The notes beneath the pieces were generated by a model. It did no database searches. It was not told the DNA's origin and saw only the letters and a program-made list of their open reading frames with translations. A stretch of DNA of 64,000 bases from Psychrobacillus sp. NEAU-3TGS (GTDB taxonomy: Bacteria; Bacillota; Bacilli; Bacillales_A; Planococcaceae), in the NCBI RefSeq assembly GCF_029955155.1, contig NZ_JAPNOZ010000011.1, forward strand, positions 1-64,000. The letters run 5' to 3'. The translations under genes were made by a program, and so were the position numbers. This document shows positions 10,425 to 20,489 of the stretch, piece by piece (the stretch's first letter is position 1; each line of letters starts with the position of its first letter).

Positions 10425-12423
10425 CTAGCCTCGCTTCATCAAGCGTATCGCCTGAATCGATAAACGGACGAGTAGCACTGCACATAAGAATAACCCTACA
10501 TACGCAGCACTGTTTAAATATACTGCATATGGTGCTTCGATGAATTGTGCGATCGCTAAAAGCGATACCGATAAGATGCCAAATGTAATACCAACAAACA
10601 ATAATACAAATCGGGAAAACAATTGTGTCACGAACATCGCATTCTTTTTATCTGAGAATATATCGTGATGTAACGTAATTTTTCCACTTTCTACCCGTTG
10701 CATAAGCTTATCCACACGTCGAGGAAGCTTACGAAGAGCAGGTAATAACAATGCTAACTCTTCTTCCAATCTCTCTTTTGTAGCAAGCGGTTCTTTAAAC
10801 GGTCTTTTAATCATGGAAGTAATATAGTGTTTAGAGAATTCTTTTGCTTCATTAAATAAATTAAAATCAGGCTGTATCAAACGCAACGTCCCATCTAAAG
10901 TGATAAACGAACGTAATGCTAAGCCGACCGATGGATAGAAGGATAAACCAAAATCTCGAATAACTTCAAAAAAAGAATGTATTAATTCGTCCGTTTGTAT
11001 CCGTGGAACATACGAGATACGTAACAAAATTTGAGCCATCGCCTGCTCCATTTTCGCTTGGTCTATATGTTCATGATCTTCTACGAGTTGTGTAATAGCA
11101 TCATATAAAATATTTGCGTCATTTTGCTGAATTCCCATCAGAAATAACTTAATACCTTCTTGCTGAGGACCTGCTAATCGCCCAACTGCTCCGAAATCCA
11201 ACAAAATAGGAGTTCCATCTACTTCGTCGATAAAAATATTTCCTGGATGTGGATCCGCATGGAATATTCCTGAAAACAACATTTGCTCAAAAAAAAGAAA
11301 ATAATACGGTTTGAGCAAACTCTTCCCTATCTACCTGCAAAGTAGTGAATAATGCATTTCCGGTAGCAACGCTTTGTCCATGAACAAATTCAGAGATAAT
11401 TAACTGATTGTTGCTAAACTCCGAATAGACATGAGGAATCTTCAATTTGTATGGACTATTTCTTAGGGCTGTCTTCACCTGTATCGTATTCCGCATCTCA
11501 ATATCAAAATTTACTTCTTCCCGCAAACTCGCTGCAAATCCAATCGCCAATTCTCTGAATCCTAAGTTTTCTGCCCATGTAGATTTATCCGACACCCATT
11601 GCGCAAATTCTACTAATATATTCAAATCATCTCGCATCATATCTTTTACATCCGGTCGCAGTAATTTGACGACTACTTGTTGCTCGTTCTTTCGTAATAC
11701 TGCTCTATGTACTTGTCCAATGGAAGCAGCCGCAATTGGGTTCATATCAAATTGTGAAAACACTTCCTCCATCTTATATGGTAAGGACTTTTCCAATATT
11801 GTTTTTACTTGTTCGCTAGAAAGCGGCCGTACGTTTTGTTGAAGCGTTCCTAATTCTTGAACAAAAGCCTTTGGAAAAATATCATTGCGAGTAGAAAGCA
11901 CCTGACCAAATTTGATGAAGATTCCTCCAGACTCCTCGAGCGTATCTCGAAAAGCTATCGCTAACTCATGGTCGTTTTCTCTATGTCTTGCGTATTTTAA
12001 CGTTCGAGAAATTCCATTTTTCACAGCAATTTGTACAACCTGGCGCAATCTTTTTTGACTTCTCCACTGGTTTCGCAAACGTAATAACAGCGATTTTTGC
12101 CTCGGTAAACGCTCCCCTTTTTCACCGATTGCCATTGGATCAAACAATTCGAAAAAGAGATAAAGGAGCATCGAAATAAGTAACATACTGCCGATCCAAA
12201 TAATCGTTCGTACATCCATAAATACATAAACATCTTCTAAAAAATCTGTACCTCGCAAATACGAATACCAATAGACAAGAGAAGTAAACGCTACACTAAT
12301 AAAAACGGACATGATTCGTTTCATTAGATTAATTTGCGAGCCCATCAATCGACCACTCACATAAAAAATAAACATAGCTATGATGAGTACTTGAATGATT
12401 ATTTTACATAAACCATAAATCAC
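10425..12423 (-). pseudogene. AarF/UbiB (ABC1) family atypical kinase, one-base frameshift
   Basis: Two overlapping frames together encode one UbiB-like protein. The upstream part has N-terminal membrane helices and the ABC1 kinase core (GGIFIKFGQVLSTR, the KxGQ motif, then AAASIGQVH and VVVKLLRP). The downstream part has the catalytic GIFHADPHPGNIF motif and the C-terminal membrane helices. They meet at an A8 run (11289-11296); removing one base gives ...LFSFFEQMLFSG.... Such ATPases support quinone or lipid metabolism at the membrane. The open frame extends to 12573 but runs through the terminator of the upstream operon, so a GTG at 12423 is a more credible, though uncertain, start. Confidence 0.78.
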
Positions 12424-12503
12424 ACCCCATTCACTTTCTTCTATGTACCCACTAATACAGTTTATTAATCGAGTTCTTTTTAATATATTATCACTGAAAC
12501 TAC

Positions 12504-12543
12504 AAAAATACCTATCGCACACATTTGGTTCGATAGGTATTTT
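12504..12543 (-). terminator. terminator of the PadR-DUF2812 operon
   Basis: Stem AAAATACCTATCG / CGATAGGTATTTT with a 13-nt loop, followed on the minus strand by a T run. It lies about 70 bp after the DUF2812 stop codon. Confidence 0.8.
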
Positions 12544-12609
12544 CGTTTTATTTTCAGCAGATACTAATCCCATATACCGATTATAAATTTATATTCAATA
12601 GTTTTTGGC

Positions 12610-13734
12610 TTATTGCTCTAAAGCCTTTATCGTTTTTCGGTAACTGATTAAAATTTGACCGAATTTATAAATCCAATATAATAATGCGAGAAATAATAAA
12701 GGTCTCATCACTCCGCCATAACTCCAAGCAACAAAAGATTCGTCTTTTATTAGGATATTCATATAAAAAGAAAAGGATAAGATGAGGATGAGATAGATAC
12801 TCATGCCAAGATTCATTTTAAAAGCTCGTTTAATCGATTGTCTTTGTTCTTGTTTATCATAGGAGAAACGAGGGATCTCTTCTTCCTCTTCATAATGTTT
12901 TGCCCAAATTGAATAATTTAATAGCGTCATGTTGGAGGAATACTTAAGCTTCCACCCCATTTCTTTATGCGTTGCAAAATAGGAAGGCTGTACCTTATAT
13001 TCGAACATACATTCATATTTTATATGATTAGGATCTGTTTTTCTAAATGTAAAAATGGAAGCTCTCACGCTTTCTAGTTCATATCCTTGTTTTGCAAGAC
13101 CTTCTAACCATTCTCTTGTATCCTCTAATTGATACATCCAAGCTCCTCTGAATTTACGCATTTTTTTGCCGAGAGGTATTGAATCGATAGCTACATCCAT
13201 CTCGTTAATTTCAAAACGACGATACGCTCTAAATACGTAAATAGCAAAGCTAGCGATCGCTACAATTCCAGTTAAAGGAAGTATGAAGAGCCATAAATTT
13301 TCAAGTGGAACTTCCTCCCCTGTCTGTACTGACGAAATAATTGATATTAACATAATTGGTAGCATCGATGTGGAAACATAAAAGGTAGCGATAGCGCTCA
13401 TTACGTATGCATGTGTGCGATTTCTTTTCACAAGAGCATCTCTTGTTGGATACAGCCGAACTGTCTGCTCTTCATTCACTAGAAATAACCATTTTCCGTT
13501 AGATAAAGCAACTGACCAGCCTGCTTTTTGCAGAGTTTGGGGAAGAGTATTAGTCTTTGAAGCATATTGAATACGATAAATTACCTCTTTCGACTCCCCT
13601 TTTTCAAAGATAAAAGTTCGTGTCCACCGGTTGACGCTTGTTAAATGCCAACCTTCCCCTGCCATTTTAGAGAGCCATTGCTCCGTTTTCTCGATATTGT
13701 AGCTCCATAGCCACTTCACTTTCTTTTCAATCAT
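12610..13734 (-). CDS. DUF2812 membrane protein (two repeats)
   Basis: A 374-aa protein with two copies of a DUF2812-like unit, near residues 17-70 (WLSKMAGEGWHLTSV) and 205-260 (WLEGLAKQGYELESV), separated and followed by pairs of membrane helices. In Bacillales such proteins are typically co-transcribed with a PadR regulator, as here: the start codon lies inside the last codons of the PadR gene (4-bp overlap). The family is linked to envelope or drug stress by association, but no biochemical role is known to me. Confidence 0.8.
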   Translation of the reverse strand: MIEKKVKWLWSYNIEKTEQWLSKMAGEGWHLTSVNRWTRTFIFEKGESKEVIYRIQYASKTNTLPQTLQKAGWSVALSNGKWLFLVNEEQTVRLYPTRDALVKRNRTHAYVMSAIATFYVSTSMLPIMLISIISSVQTGEEVPLENLWLFILPLTGIVAIASFAIYVFRAYRRFEINEMDVAIDSIPLGKKMRKFRGAWMYQLEDTREWLEGLAKQGYELESVRASIFTFRKTDPNHIKYECMFEYKVQPSYFATHKEMGWKLKYSSNMTLLNYSIWAKHYEEEEEIPRFSYDKQEQRQSIKRAFKMNLGMSIYLILILSFSFYMNILIKDESFVAWSYGGVMRPLLFLALLYWIYKFGQILISYRKTIKALEQ

Positions 13735-14054
13735 TGAAAGTCCCCCTCGAAACGTAATACATTGTTATGTAATTCTTTCAATCGCTTCATTTCTACACGC
13801 ATCAGCTTCTTACCAATATCAGTTATTTCATAAATAGTTTTACGTTTTTCATCTGCATAGATTGTAATAATTTCATCTCGTTGCATTTTAGTTAATGTAC
13901 CATAAATGGTACCAGAGCCTAATGTAAGCCGACCTTCCGTCATTTCTTCAACTCGTTTAATAATGCCGTACCCATGCCTTGGTTCAGTTAAGGAAAGCAA
14001 TATATAAAATGCCGTTTCTGTCATCGGCACATATTTCTTAATAACTTTTTCCAC
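13731..14054 (-). CDS. PadR family transcriptional regulator
   Basis: A 107-aa winged-helix regulator with the PadR signature: TETAFYILLSLTEPRHGYGIIKRVEE near the start, then GSGTIYGTLTKMQRDE for the recognition region. It lacks the long C-terminal dimerisation domain and belongs to the short class. It is the first gene of a two-gene operon with the DUF2812 protein and probably represses its own promoter through the dyads at 14071-14119. The effector is not visible in sequence. Confidence 0.88.
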   Translation of the reverse strand: MEKVIKKYVPMTETAFYILLSLTEPRHGYGIIKRVEEMTEGRLTLGSGTIYGTLTKMQRDEIITIYADEKRKTIYEITDIGKKLMRVEMKRLKELHNNVLRFEGDFQ

Positions 14055-14070
14055 TAATTCACCCTCTTAT

Positions 14071-14119
14071 ATGTCATACCATGACTATGTCGTATTATGA
14101 CTATATCACAACGTGACAT
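14071..14119 (-). promoter_or_regulatory. candidate PadR operator/promoter region
   Basis: Outer arms ATGTCA (14071-14076) and TGACAT (14114-14119) bracket two near-direct copies of ATGACTATGTCGTATT / ATGACTATATCACAAC. PadR operators are often ATGT-N8-ACAT-type dyads, and this lies directly before the PadR gene. Assignment is inference from position and symmetry. Confidence 0.45.
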
Positions 14120-14134
14120 AAACATGCAAATCCA

Positions 14135-14447
14135 ATAAAGTGAAACTTCAATCAGGGGAGGGCGACGCACAGGACGTGCTAGTGGGGACGTTGCGACATG
14201 GACGTCACGCTTTTAGTCCCCGTCATCCCCCACTGATTGTTAGTTGTGTCCCACACGATGTGGGTCACACAGACGTTGTAAACGCTCTTTTATTTTGCGA
14301 CGTGCTTTGCCCGGGAGCAACACGATATTGCTTACTTAGTCTGGGATCATTTCATCGGGCGCATGCCAGCAGTTGATCTCCCACTTATCTTTTCGCTTTT
14401 CTTCAATCTTGAAGTGGGAGTCTTACTGCCCGTTAATGCGGGATAAA
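14135..14447 (-). mobile_element. non-autonomous IS200/IS605-like element, copy A (long form)
   Basis: A 313-bp palindromic element with ATAAA at both borders (TTTAT when read on the minus strand). One end has AATCAG-G-GG paired with CCCCACTGATT. The other end has CTCCCACTT paired with AAGTGGGAG. Compared with copy B it carries an extra block of about 125 bp (from about 14246 to 14370) also found in copy C, with its own short hairpin CCCACACGATGTGGG. No transposase or tnpB frame is present. Small open frames inside it are not credible genes. Family assignment rests on the TTTAT borders and subterminal palindromes. Confidence 0.7.
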
Positions 14448-14508
14448 ATATTTTCTCGTCTTTTTGCATACAATAAAAGACTTGTCCCAGTAAGAAAGGA
14501 GATTTACT

Positions 14509-15099
14509 TTGTCAGAAAATAGGAAGGATCCTTTTTATCAACAATGGTGGTTTATCATATTAATAATTATTTTAGCGGTAGGCATTATTGAGAATGCATT
14601 TGATGACAGCGACCAAGCTAAGATGGAAAGGGCAGACGCGATTACAGCTGCTTTTCAAGAGGAAGCAGTGAAGGAAAAAATAGTGGAGAACAAGCCGAAA
14701 CCAGATGTAATTGCAGAACATTTGATCAAAAAAAGATTCGGATTCACAAAGGAAGAAAAAGAAAATACGATGATATCTGCTGAATATGAAGATGGGGTCG
14801 TGGAAGTAATTATAGTGGCAAACAAAGTTTTAACTGCGAAAACACTCAAACAGGCTTCGTTGACTACAGCTTTTGATTATATGCAATCCATGAAATCTCG
14901 TCCAGATGTAAACCAGGCTAATTTCATTGTTCAAGCACCACTCACGGATCCATTTGGCAACGTAAAGACTGAAGATGTGATGATTGTGCTCATGAGTAGG
15001 GATACATTAGATAAGGTAAACTTTGAATATTTCAAAGTTGGAAATTTTAGTAAGGTATCCGATAGTTACTGGGAACATCCTACCTTAACTGTTAAATAA
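14509..15099 (+). CDS. hypothetical membrane-anchored protein (196 aa)
   Basis: Starts at TTG with AAAGGAG seven bases upstream. One N-terminal membrane helix (about residues 12-27, WWFIILIIILAVGIIENA) is followed by a charged soluble domain of about 165 residues with alternating beta-type segments. I recognise no family or catalytic motif. It is a single-gene unit with its own terminator and lies just beside the IS605-like copy A, whose end may contribute to its upstream region. Function unknown. Confidence 0.7.
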   Translation: MSENRKDPFYQQWWFIILIIILAVGIIENAFDDSDQAKMERADAITAAFQEEAVKEKIVENKPKPDVIAEHLIKKRFGFTKEEKENTMISAEYEDGVVEVIIVANKVLTAKTLKQASLTTAFDYMQSMKSRPDVNQANFIVQAPLTDPFGNVKTEDVMIVLMSRDTLDKVNFEYFKVGNFSKVSDSYWEHPTLTVK

Positions 15100-15130
15100 A
15101 ATAGGATGTGCATAGACACATCCTATTTAA
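15097..15130 (+). terminator. bidirectional terminator
   Basis: Arms AAATAGGATGTG (15099-15110) and CACATCCTATTT (15117-15128) with a 6-nt loop, shared by the convergent 14509 gene and the histidine kinase gene. Confidence 0.85.
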
Positions 15131-15136
15131 TCACCT

Positions 15137-16371
15137 TTATGTAGGAATAGCGATAGTAAATGTTGTACCCTCACCTACTTTGCTTTGGACATCAATATTC
15201 CCATTTAGCTTAACGATCGTTCCGTACACGAGTACCATACCAAGACCAGTTCCCTCTTTTGTAAAGGAATAGTACGGTTTACCTAGGTGATAGAGATCCT
15301 CCTTTGTCATACCGACCCCTTCATCCACTATTCGAATAACGATATTCTTCCGTTCCTCTATTACGGAAATAGAAAGAATACCTCCTTTTTCTTTCATAGA
15401 CATGATTCCATTATTAAGCAAGTTCAGCAAACATTGCCTTATCTGATTTTGGTCATAGTTCTTTTTTAACGAATTAGAAAAATGGAAGCGGATTACTACA
15501 TTATGGAGACTCGCAACCGGCTGTAACATATCCTTTACATATTGAATTTCTTCCTTCAAATCCGAATAAATCATATGCTCTGACTGAGGCTTTGAAAATG
15601 CCAAATAGTCATTTAAAATTTTTTCCGCTTGCATCACTTCTTTTAAAGAGTAATCGATATACAATTGATCTTTATCTGTTTTTGTTTTAGATATGGCTAA
15701 CAATTGTAGAAACCCTTTCGTCGCCGTTAATGGATTCCTTAATTCATGTGAAAAGCTTGCAGAGAGCTCTCCCATGACATGAAGCTGCTCCGCTAAAAGA
15801 AAGTACTCTCGCTGTTTCTTATTGGAAATTATTTTTTCTATTAGAATTAGATTTATCATCATGAAACTTGCTTTAATTATCAATGCATAAAAAGCTAATG
15901 TCCAAAATTCAGAAGTTATTTTTTCCAAAAATAGGGACAACGTTAACAAGTAAACTAAAACTCCTATAACCGCGCTGTAAACACCAACTATAACCCGTTT
16001 ATTTGAGTCATATTCTTGAAAACGCTTAGTTAGGAGTGGCAACAAAATAAAAGTAGCTGTCGCTAATAGAAATGACTGAAACGTCCCTTCCCCACCAATC
16101 ATAAATCGCTGTATATTTAATAATACATACATTGGAAATAAACCCTTATATCCACCGTATAACGCTACAATTGTAAATGGGATATATCGTAAATCATAAA
16201 GTATATCAGCTTCCAGTTTAAACGGATAATTCATACATAAAATCATCGAGATAGCGAAAAAAAGCAAGAAAATCAGCTGCTCATATTTTTTTCGGTACTA
16301 TCAAAAAAGAGATTAATAAGTAAAATTGGTAAAATAATAAATAATATATTGACCAAAAAGCTTTCTAGCAT
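15137..16371 (-). pseudogene. KinB-like sensor histidine kinase, frameshift in first 35 codons
   Basis: A multi-helix N-terminal sensor (5TM-5TMR_LYT-like) is followed by the kinase core: H-box FSHELRNPLTATKGFL, N-box LLNLLNNGIMSM, and G-boxes DEGVGMT and GTGLGMVL. This resembles sporulation phosphorelay kinases of the KinB type. The frame as read starts at 16267, inside a membrane segment. A better start is ATG 16371, with AGGAG upstream; its frame (MLESFLVNILF) runs into the kinase frame if one A is added to the A7 run at 16285-16291 (T on the plus strand). No response regulator is adjacent. Confidence 0.8.
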
Positions 16372-16425
16372 TTTTTATTCTCCTATCCCCCCATATTAAG
16401 AAATGCCCGGTCTGGAAGATTTATT

Positions 16426-16710
16426 TTATTTGTTACTTCGATAAAGATAAAGTTCGTTGTAATCAAATATATCAAAGCTACTCGTCCCTCTGCAAGACAC
16501 TTTTAGAATTGTTTCTGATGTTATCATTTCACCTTCTAAATATACATTAAATTCTGATAAATGCACTTTTATTCTTGCATCATAATTTCCACTGTCTATA
16601 TTCAAGGAAGTGAATTCACTTTTCATAAGTCTATTTCCACAGCCATAATATTTTTTAGTCCGGATCTTCTTCGTTTCTTTCAATAACAAGCACATTACCA
16701 ATGCTTCCAT
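16426..16710 (-). CDS. hypothetical protein (94 aa)
   Basis: A small soluble protein with mixed charge and beta-rich appearance (ARIKVHLSEFNVYLEGEMI). Ribosome site is unclear, and one of the later in-frame Met codons (for example MKSEF) could be the true start. I recognise no family. It lies just upstream of the histidine kinase on the same strand but 54 bp apart, with no clear operon link. Confidence 0.4.
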   Translation of the reverse strand: MEALVMCLLLKETKKIRTKKYYGCGNRLMKSEFTSLNIDSGNYDARIKVHLSEFNVYLEGEMITSETILKVSCRGTSSFDIFDYNELYLYRSNK

Positions 16711-17186
16711 AACAGTATTTACCGAGTCGAAGTTTCCGGGATTATCCCTTCCTAATTTACGCTCCTTTTCTAGATAGAAGCTTTTAATACTATCGATAAA
16801 CTTGGTAATTTATTTATTTCCTCTTTTGTCCGTTCGGTTGTTTCTTCAAGATTTGAGTCGTTTTACGTTTTACTGAACTCTAGTTTTAACTTGTTTCCAT
16901 TTATTCCATATACTTTTCTAAGGAGGTGGCTGTATCATTTCTTATTTGCTGCAAAGATTATTTATTTAGCCATAGGTTTGAATGTAGGATCGCTATCCAA
17001 GTTAAAAGCTCCCCCAAGTCAGTCAAAATAACGACTTTTAGATGAGTCCTTCATTATATTATCTTTAGTCAAGAAACCAACATAAAAATAGATTAAGTAC
17101 TATTAAAACTTTATTCATTAATGTAACTACTACTGTAAAGAAGCATCTTTGGATTTTGTAAGTCCTGATAGTGAAGTTATAAACAA
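16711..17186. other. gene-poor stretch
   Basis: No credible gene was found. A short minus-strand frame (17065-17259) overlaps a terminator hairpin and is judged spurious. An isolated AAGGAGGTGG at about 16920 has no usable frame behind it. Confidence 0.5.
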
Positions 17187-17224
17187 AAAAGACTGAGTTG
17201 ATATCTTTATCAATCAGTCTTTTA
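17187..17224. terminator. strong bidirectional hairpin
   Basis: AAAAGACTGA / TCAGTCTTTT outer arms with an inner TTGATA-TCTT-TATCAA extension make a nearly continuous stem, flanked by A and T runs. No adjacent gene clearly needs it, so it may mark a lost gene. Confidence 0.65.
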
Positions 17225-17260
17225 AGCGAGATTTTTAGTTCAATTAACCCTTTTGTCATG

Positions 17261-17290
17261 GCGTCTTTTTATTTGGTTAGAAAGACACCA
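17261..17290 (-). terminator. candidate terminator after selO
   Basis: GGCGTCTTT (17261-17269) pairs with AAAGACACC (17282-17290) with one G-T pair. Lies 60 bp after the selO stop. Confidence 0.5.
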
Positions 17291-17349
17291 TCTTTTTCTA
17301 TTGCATTTAATATGATATAAACAATATTTTCAAGCAGATGAACGTAATC

Positions 17350-18822
17350 TTACGTTCCACAGAAAGTTTGATACTTACAATCAGATTGCACAGGCAACGT
17401 AGTATAATCAACTTGTTCTTGAGAATACGCAAAAGGATCAGATAGAATTTTCAAAAGTTGCTCCATTACAGTTAAATCACCTTGCTCAGCTGCACTTAAA
17501 GCTTCTTCAACACGGTGGTTGCGTGGTATTACTGCTGGATTGCTTTTACGCATAAACTGATATGCGGATTCTCTTGACTCCTCCTGAGCATTTAATCTTT
17601 CTTGCCATTGTGCATACCAGCTGTTAAATTCCTTCTTCCCAAATAAAATGGTGTCTTCCATTTTATCCAATGTTAATGCTCTGAATGTATTTGTATAATC
17701 CGCTCGATACTTTTGCATTATCCCGAGGAGTTCTTCGATAAGTGCTTCATCCCCTGCCTTTTCATCAAATAATCCTAATTTTGCTCGCATCCCTGACAGC
17801 CAATGGGCATAAAACAGTTCAGGAAAAGCTTGTAGCGCTTTTTCGGCCAGTTTGTAAGATTCCTCTAGGTTTTCATGAAGCAATGGCAATAAACTTTCTG
17901 CAAAGCGAGCTAAATTCCATCCACCAATATTTGGTTGGTTACCATATGCATAGCGCCCCTGTGTATCAATGGAACTAAACACCGTTTTCGGGTCATACAC
18001 ATCCATAAAAGCACAAGGACCATAATCGATTGTTTCTCCACTAATGCTCATATTATCTGTATTCATCACTCCATGAATAAAACCAACGAGTTGCCATTTG
18101 GCAATCAGCTCCGCTTGTCGCTTGATTACTTCCTGAAGAAGAGAAAGATACCTATTTTCATCCATTTCAACTTCTGGAAAATGCCGTTGTATTGTATAGT
18201 CAGCCAACGTACGAAGCTCCACTATACTGCCCCATCTTGCAGCGTATTGAAAAGTACCAACACGCAAATGACTTGAAGCCACTCGAGTTAAAATAGCTCC
18301 GGGCAGTATTGTTTCACGGATAATTGGTTCTCCTGTTGCCACAACAGCCAGACTTCGGGTAGTAGGTATACCAAGACCGAACATCGCTTCACTAATGATA
18401 TACTCCCTTAACATTGGTCCAAGAGCGGCTCTACCATCCCCTCCACGTGAATACAGTGTTCTTCCTGCCCCTTTAAGCTGGATATCAAAACGCTTATTAA
18501 CAGGTGTAATTTGCTCCCCAAGGAGCGTAGCCCGTCCATCACCTAACATATTAAAATGTCCAAACTGATGTCCCGCATAAGCTTCGGCTATCGGCCAGGC
18601 TCCTTCTGGTACTTTGTTACCTGCAAGCTCGGCTACTCCATCATCACTTTTTAATGACTGGACGTCTAGCCCTAATGATTTCGCAAGTTGATCATTTAAA
18701 ATCGTTATCTTTGGTGCACGCACTGCGTTTAAGTTTTGTTTTGTAAAAAACACTTCTGGTAGACGAGTATAACTATTATCGAAATTCCATCCCGTTTTGA
18801 TTGTTTCTTTTTTCTGTGTCAT
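17350..18822 (-). CDS. selO: protein adenylyltransferase SelO (YdiU/UPF0061)
   Basis: A 490-aa pseudokinase-fold enzyme that transfers AMP from ATP to Ser, Thr or Tyr of target proteins and links redox state to metabolism. Family marks include [15 protein letters not shown], the ATP-site [40 protein letters not shown], and the C-terminal QTFCGT with the redox cysteine (selenocysteine in some eukaryotes). Length is full and the frame is intact. It stands as a single gene. The start [18 protein letters not shown] is supported by the conserved N-terminal W-x-FDNSY/F motif. Confidence 0.95.
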   Translation of the reverse strand: MTQKKETIKTGWNFDNSYTRLPEVFFTKQNLNAVRAPKITILNDQLAKSLGLDVQSLKSDDGVAELAGNKVPEGAWPIAEAYAGHQFGHFNMLGDGRATLLGEQITPVNKRFDIQLKGAGRTLYSRGGDGRAALGPMLREYIISEAMFGLGIPTTRSLAVVATGEPIIRETILPGAILTRVASSHLRVGTFQYAARWGSIVELRTLADYTIQRHFPEVEMDENRYLSLLQEVIKRQAELIAKWQLVGFIHGVMNTDNMSISGETIDYGPCAFMDVYDPKTVFSSIDTQGRYAYGNQPNIGGWNLARFAESLLPLLHENLEESYKLAEKALQAFPELFYAHWLSGMRAKLGLFDEKAGDEALIEELLGIMQKYRADYTNTFRALTLDKMEDTILFGKKEFNSWYAQWQERLNAQEESRESAYQFMRKSNPAVIPRNHRVEEALSAAEQGDLTVMEQLLKILSDPFAYSQEQVDYTTLPVQSDCKYQTFCGT

Positions 18823-18880
18823 CGTATCTCCTTTTCTTCTTCGTCTTTTTATTAATCTTCTTTACCCTCTCAAGCCGAAC

Positions 18881-19423
18881 TTAAATCCGACTTTCTCTCG
18901 AAGTTGCATCTTTAATAATCCAGTCAGCTGCAGTTATTAGGTCAGGGAATACGGCATCAGCAAGCGGGTCACTTTTACCTAAGTATACTCCTTTTGTGCC
19001 TGCCTTTTTCCCTGCAATAATATCCGTATCAGTATCTCCAACCATGTAAGATTGTTGTAATTCAATATCGTATTTTTGACCAAGATCTACTATTAGTTTG
19101 CTATTTGGCTTACGACAAGCACAACCCGCTTTCGGTTTATGTGGACAATAAACCGCTTCATGAATAATTGCTCCTTTTTTGTTGAGTTCTGCAATCATAT
19201 AGTCATGAATGTTTTGGAGCTGTGATTCTTTCATAAATCCGAGTCCAACACCGCCTTGATTTGTTACAACAAATATGTAATCAAAGAAAGCATTCAATTT
19301 CTTAATTGCTTCTGGCACTCCCGGTAGAAAATAAAGCTCTTTAGCTCTGTTCACAAATTTAACCCGATCTGATAGAACTTCATTTATGACACCGTCTCTA
19401 TCCAAAAATACCGCTTTCTTCAT
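18881..19423 (-). CDS. HAD-IIIA phosphatase, GmhB-like
   Basis: A 180-aa HAD-superfamily hydrolase. Motif I is FLDRDGVINE near residue 6, motif II lies at VVTNQGG, the zinc-site cysteines are in CPHKPKAGCACRKP, and motif III/IV are KPNSK and GDTDTDI. This pattern matches D-glycero-D-manno-heptose-1,7-bisphosphate phosphatases and histidinol-phosphatase-like relatives. In a Gram-positive organism the substrate may be a surface-sugar precursor rather than LPS heptose. No glycan cluster is adjacent, so the substrate remains open. Confidence 0.85.
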   Translation of the reverse strand: MKKAVFLDRDGVINEVLSDRVKFVNRAKELYFLPGVPEAIKKLNAFFDYIFVVTNQGGVGLGFMKESQLQNIHDYMIAELNKKGAIIHEAVYCPHKPKAGCACRKPNSKLIVDLGQKYDIELQQSYMVGDTDTDIIAGKKAGTKGVYLGKSDPLADAVFPDLITAADWIIKDATSRESRI

Positions 19424-19571
19424 TTACTTCCCGCCTTCCAGTCGTCTTCAAAAACCTTTTGTACTTAAGATTCCCAAGAGGAACAATAAAATACAAGAGA
19501 ATAAATCCCTATAGTTTTTTTAACTTTTGGCTAAGTTAAAGATAATGGTTGATGTAAAATGCAGATAAAAA

Positions 19572-19600
19572 AGGAGCTGAGAAAGAGATCTCCAAGCTCC
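19572..19600 (-). terminator. terminator of the PAS-STAS gene
   Basis: Read on the minus strand: GGAGCT ... AGCTCC followed by six T residues, about 55 bp after the stop codon. Confidence 0.7.
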
Positions 19601-19651
19601 CTGTATTTTGAATAGGATAAAAAGTGAACATAGAATTAACTTATTTTAGTT

Positions 19652-20422
19652 TTAGGAACGGTTTTCTTGCAGCTTCATAATATGCTTTAAACCTTGATGT
19701 GCATCTACAAAAGTAGCTATATTTCCTAACGTTCCAATTCTAACTGCCAATTCAGGCTTAATACCAACTATAATGCATTGTACTCCTAATAATCTTAAAC
19801 AATCATGTAATTTTTGAAGGATTTGCCTCACGCTATCATCAAAATTTCCTATACCACTGAGACTAACCATAACAAATTCTATACCTTTTGAGATACATTC
19901 CTCTAATACAATAGGTATTAGTGTCTCTCCTCGAACTACATCAAACTCCCCTACAAGCGTAAGAGCTATCGTGTTATCCCAAATATGTAGTATGGGAGTT
20001 GATAATTCACTGACTTTATCCTCCAATCTCCTTGCTTCATCCGCTTCACTAGTAACATCCATGAGCATTACCATGTAACCCTCAATCTCCTGATTCTGAT
20101 TCCGTATACTCTTAATTGGTGTTATGACAATATCAGCAATAAAGTTATTTTTTATATTGATCCTCGCTTTATGGCCATTTTTTATTTCAGACATCACTTG
20201 TCGCTGGTGACTAGGCTCTTTATGAAAGAAATCCATGTTCATACCAATAAAATCATCTGAATTGGAAAGATCATACCATGGAGCTATTGAATTAAGTGAT
20301 TTCCTAGCATAAGCATTTAACCAAATAATATTGTAGTTTATATCTGCAATAATAATATTTTCACCAATACTATTTAGAGCATCTGTGCCAGTAATATTTA
20401 TTGGTAATAATCTATTGTTCAC
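19652..20422 (-). CDS. PAS-STAS signalling protein (RsbR/YtvA-like)
   Basis: A 256-aa soluble protein. An N-terminal PAS domain (about residues 12-125, GENIIIADINYNIIWLN) is followed by a short helix linker and a C-terminal STAS domain (about 140-250, with VVRGETLIPIVLEECISKGIEFVMVSLSGI). Such proteins act as stressosome or sigma-B pathway sensors. The LOV cysteine motif NCRFLQ is absent, so it is unlikely to be a blue-light sensor. A second STAS protein lies at 42544-43443. No rsbS or rsbT is adjacent. Confidence 0.82.
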   Translation of the reverse strand: MNNRLLPINITGTDALNSIGENIIIADINYNIIWLNAYARKSLNSIAPWYDLSNSDDFIGMNMDFFHKEPSHQRQVMSEIKNGHKARINIKNNFIADIVITPIKSIRNQNQEIEGYMVMLMDVTSEADEARRLEDKVSELSTPILHIWDNTIALTLVGEFDVVRGETLIPIVLEECISKGIEFVMVSLSGIGNFDDSVRQILQKLHDCLRLLGVQCIIVGIKPELAVRIGTLGNIATFVDAHQGLKHIMKLQENRS

Positions 20423-20489
20423 AATTCTGCCACCTTTTTTTGATATAACTTTATTATATACCTATTTGATCTCACTTGAATACCAGACA

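Noticed and set aside
12424..12573. N-terminal extension of the UbiB-like frame
   Set aside because: It crosses the terminator at 12504-12543 belonging to the upstream PadR operon, so it is not likely translated.
14071..14447. CRISPR-like array from repeated GACGT and GTGGGG words
   Set aside because: Repeats are palindrome arms within one mobile element, not regularly spaced direct repeats with unique spacers.
17065..17259. 64-codon minus-strand frame
   Set aside because: It runs across a terminator hairpin (17187-17224), is AT-rich, and has no family signal.
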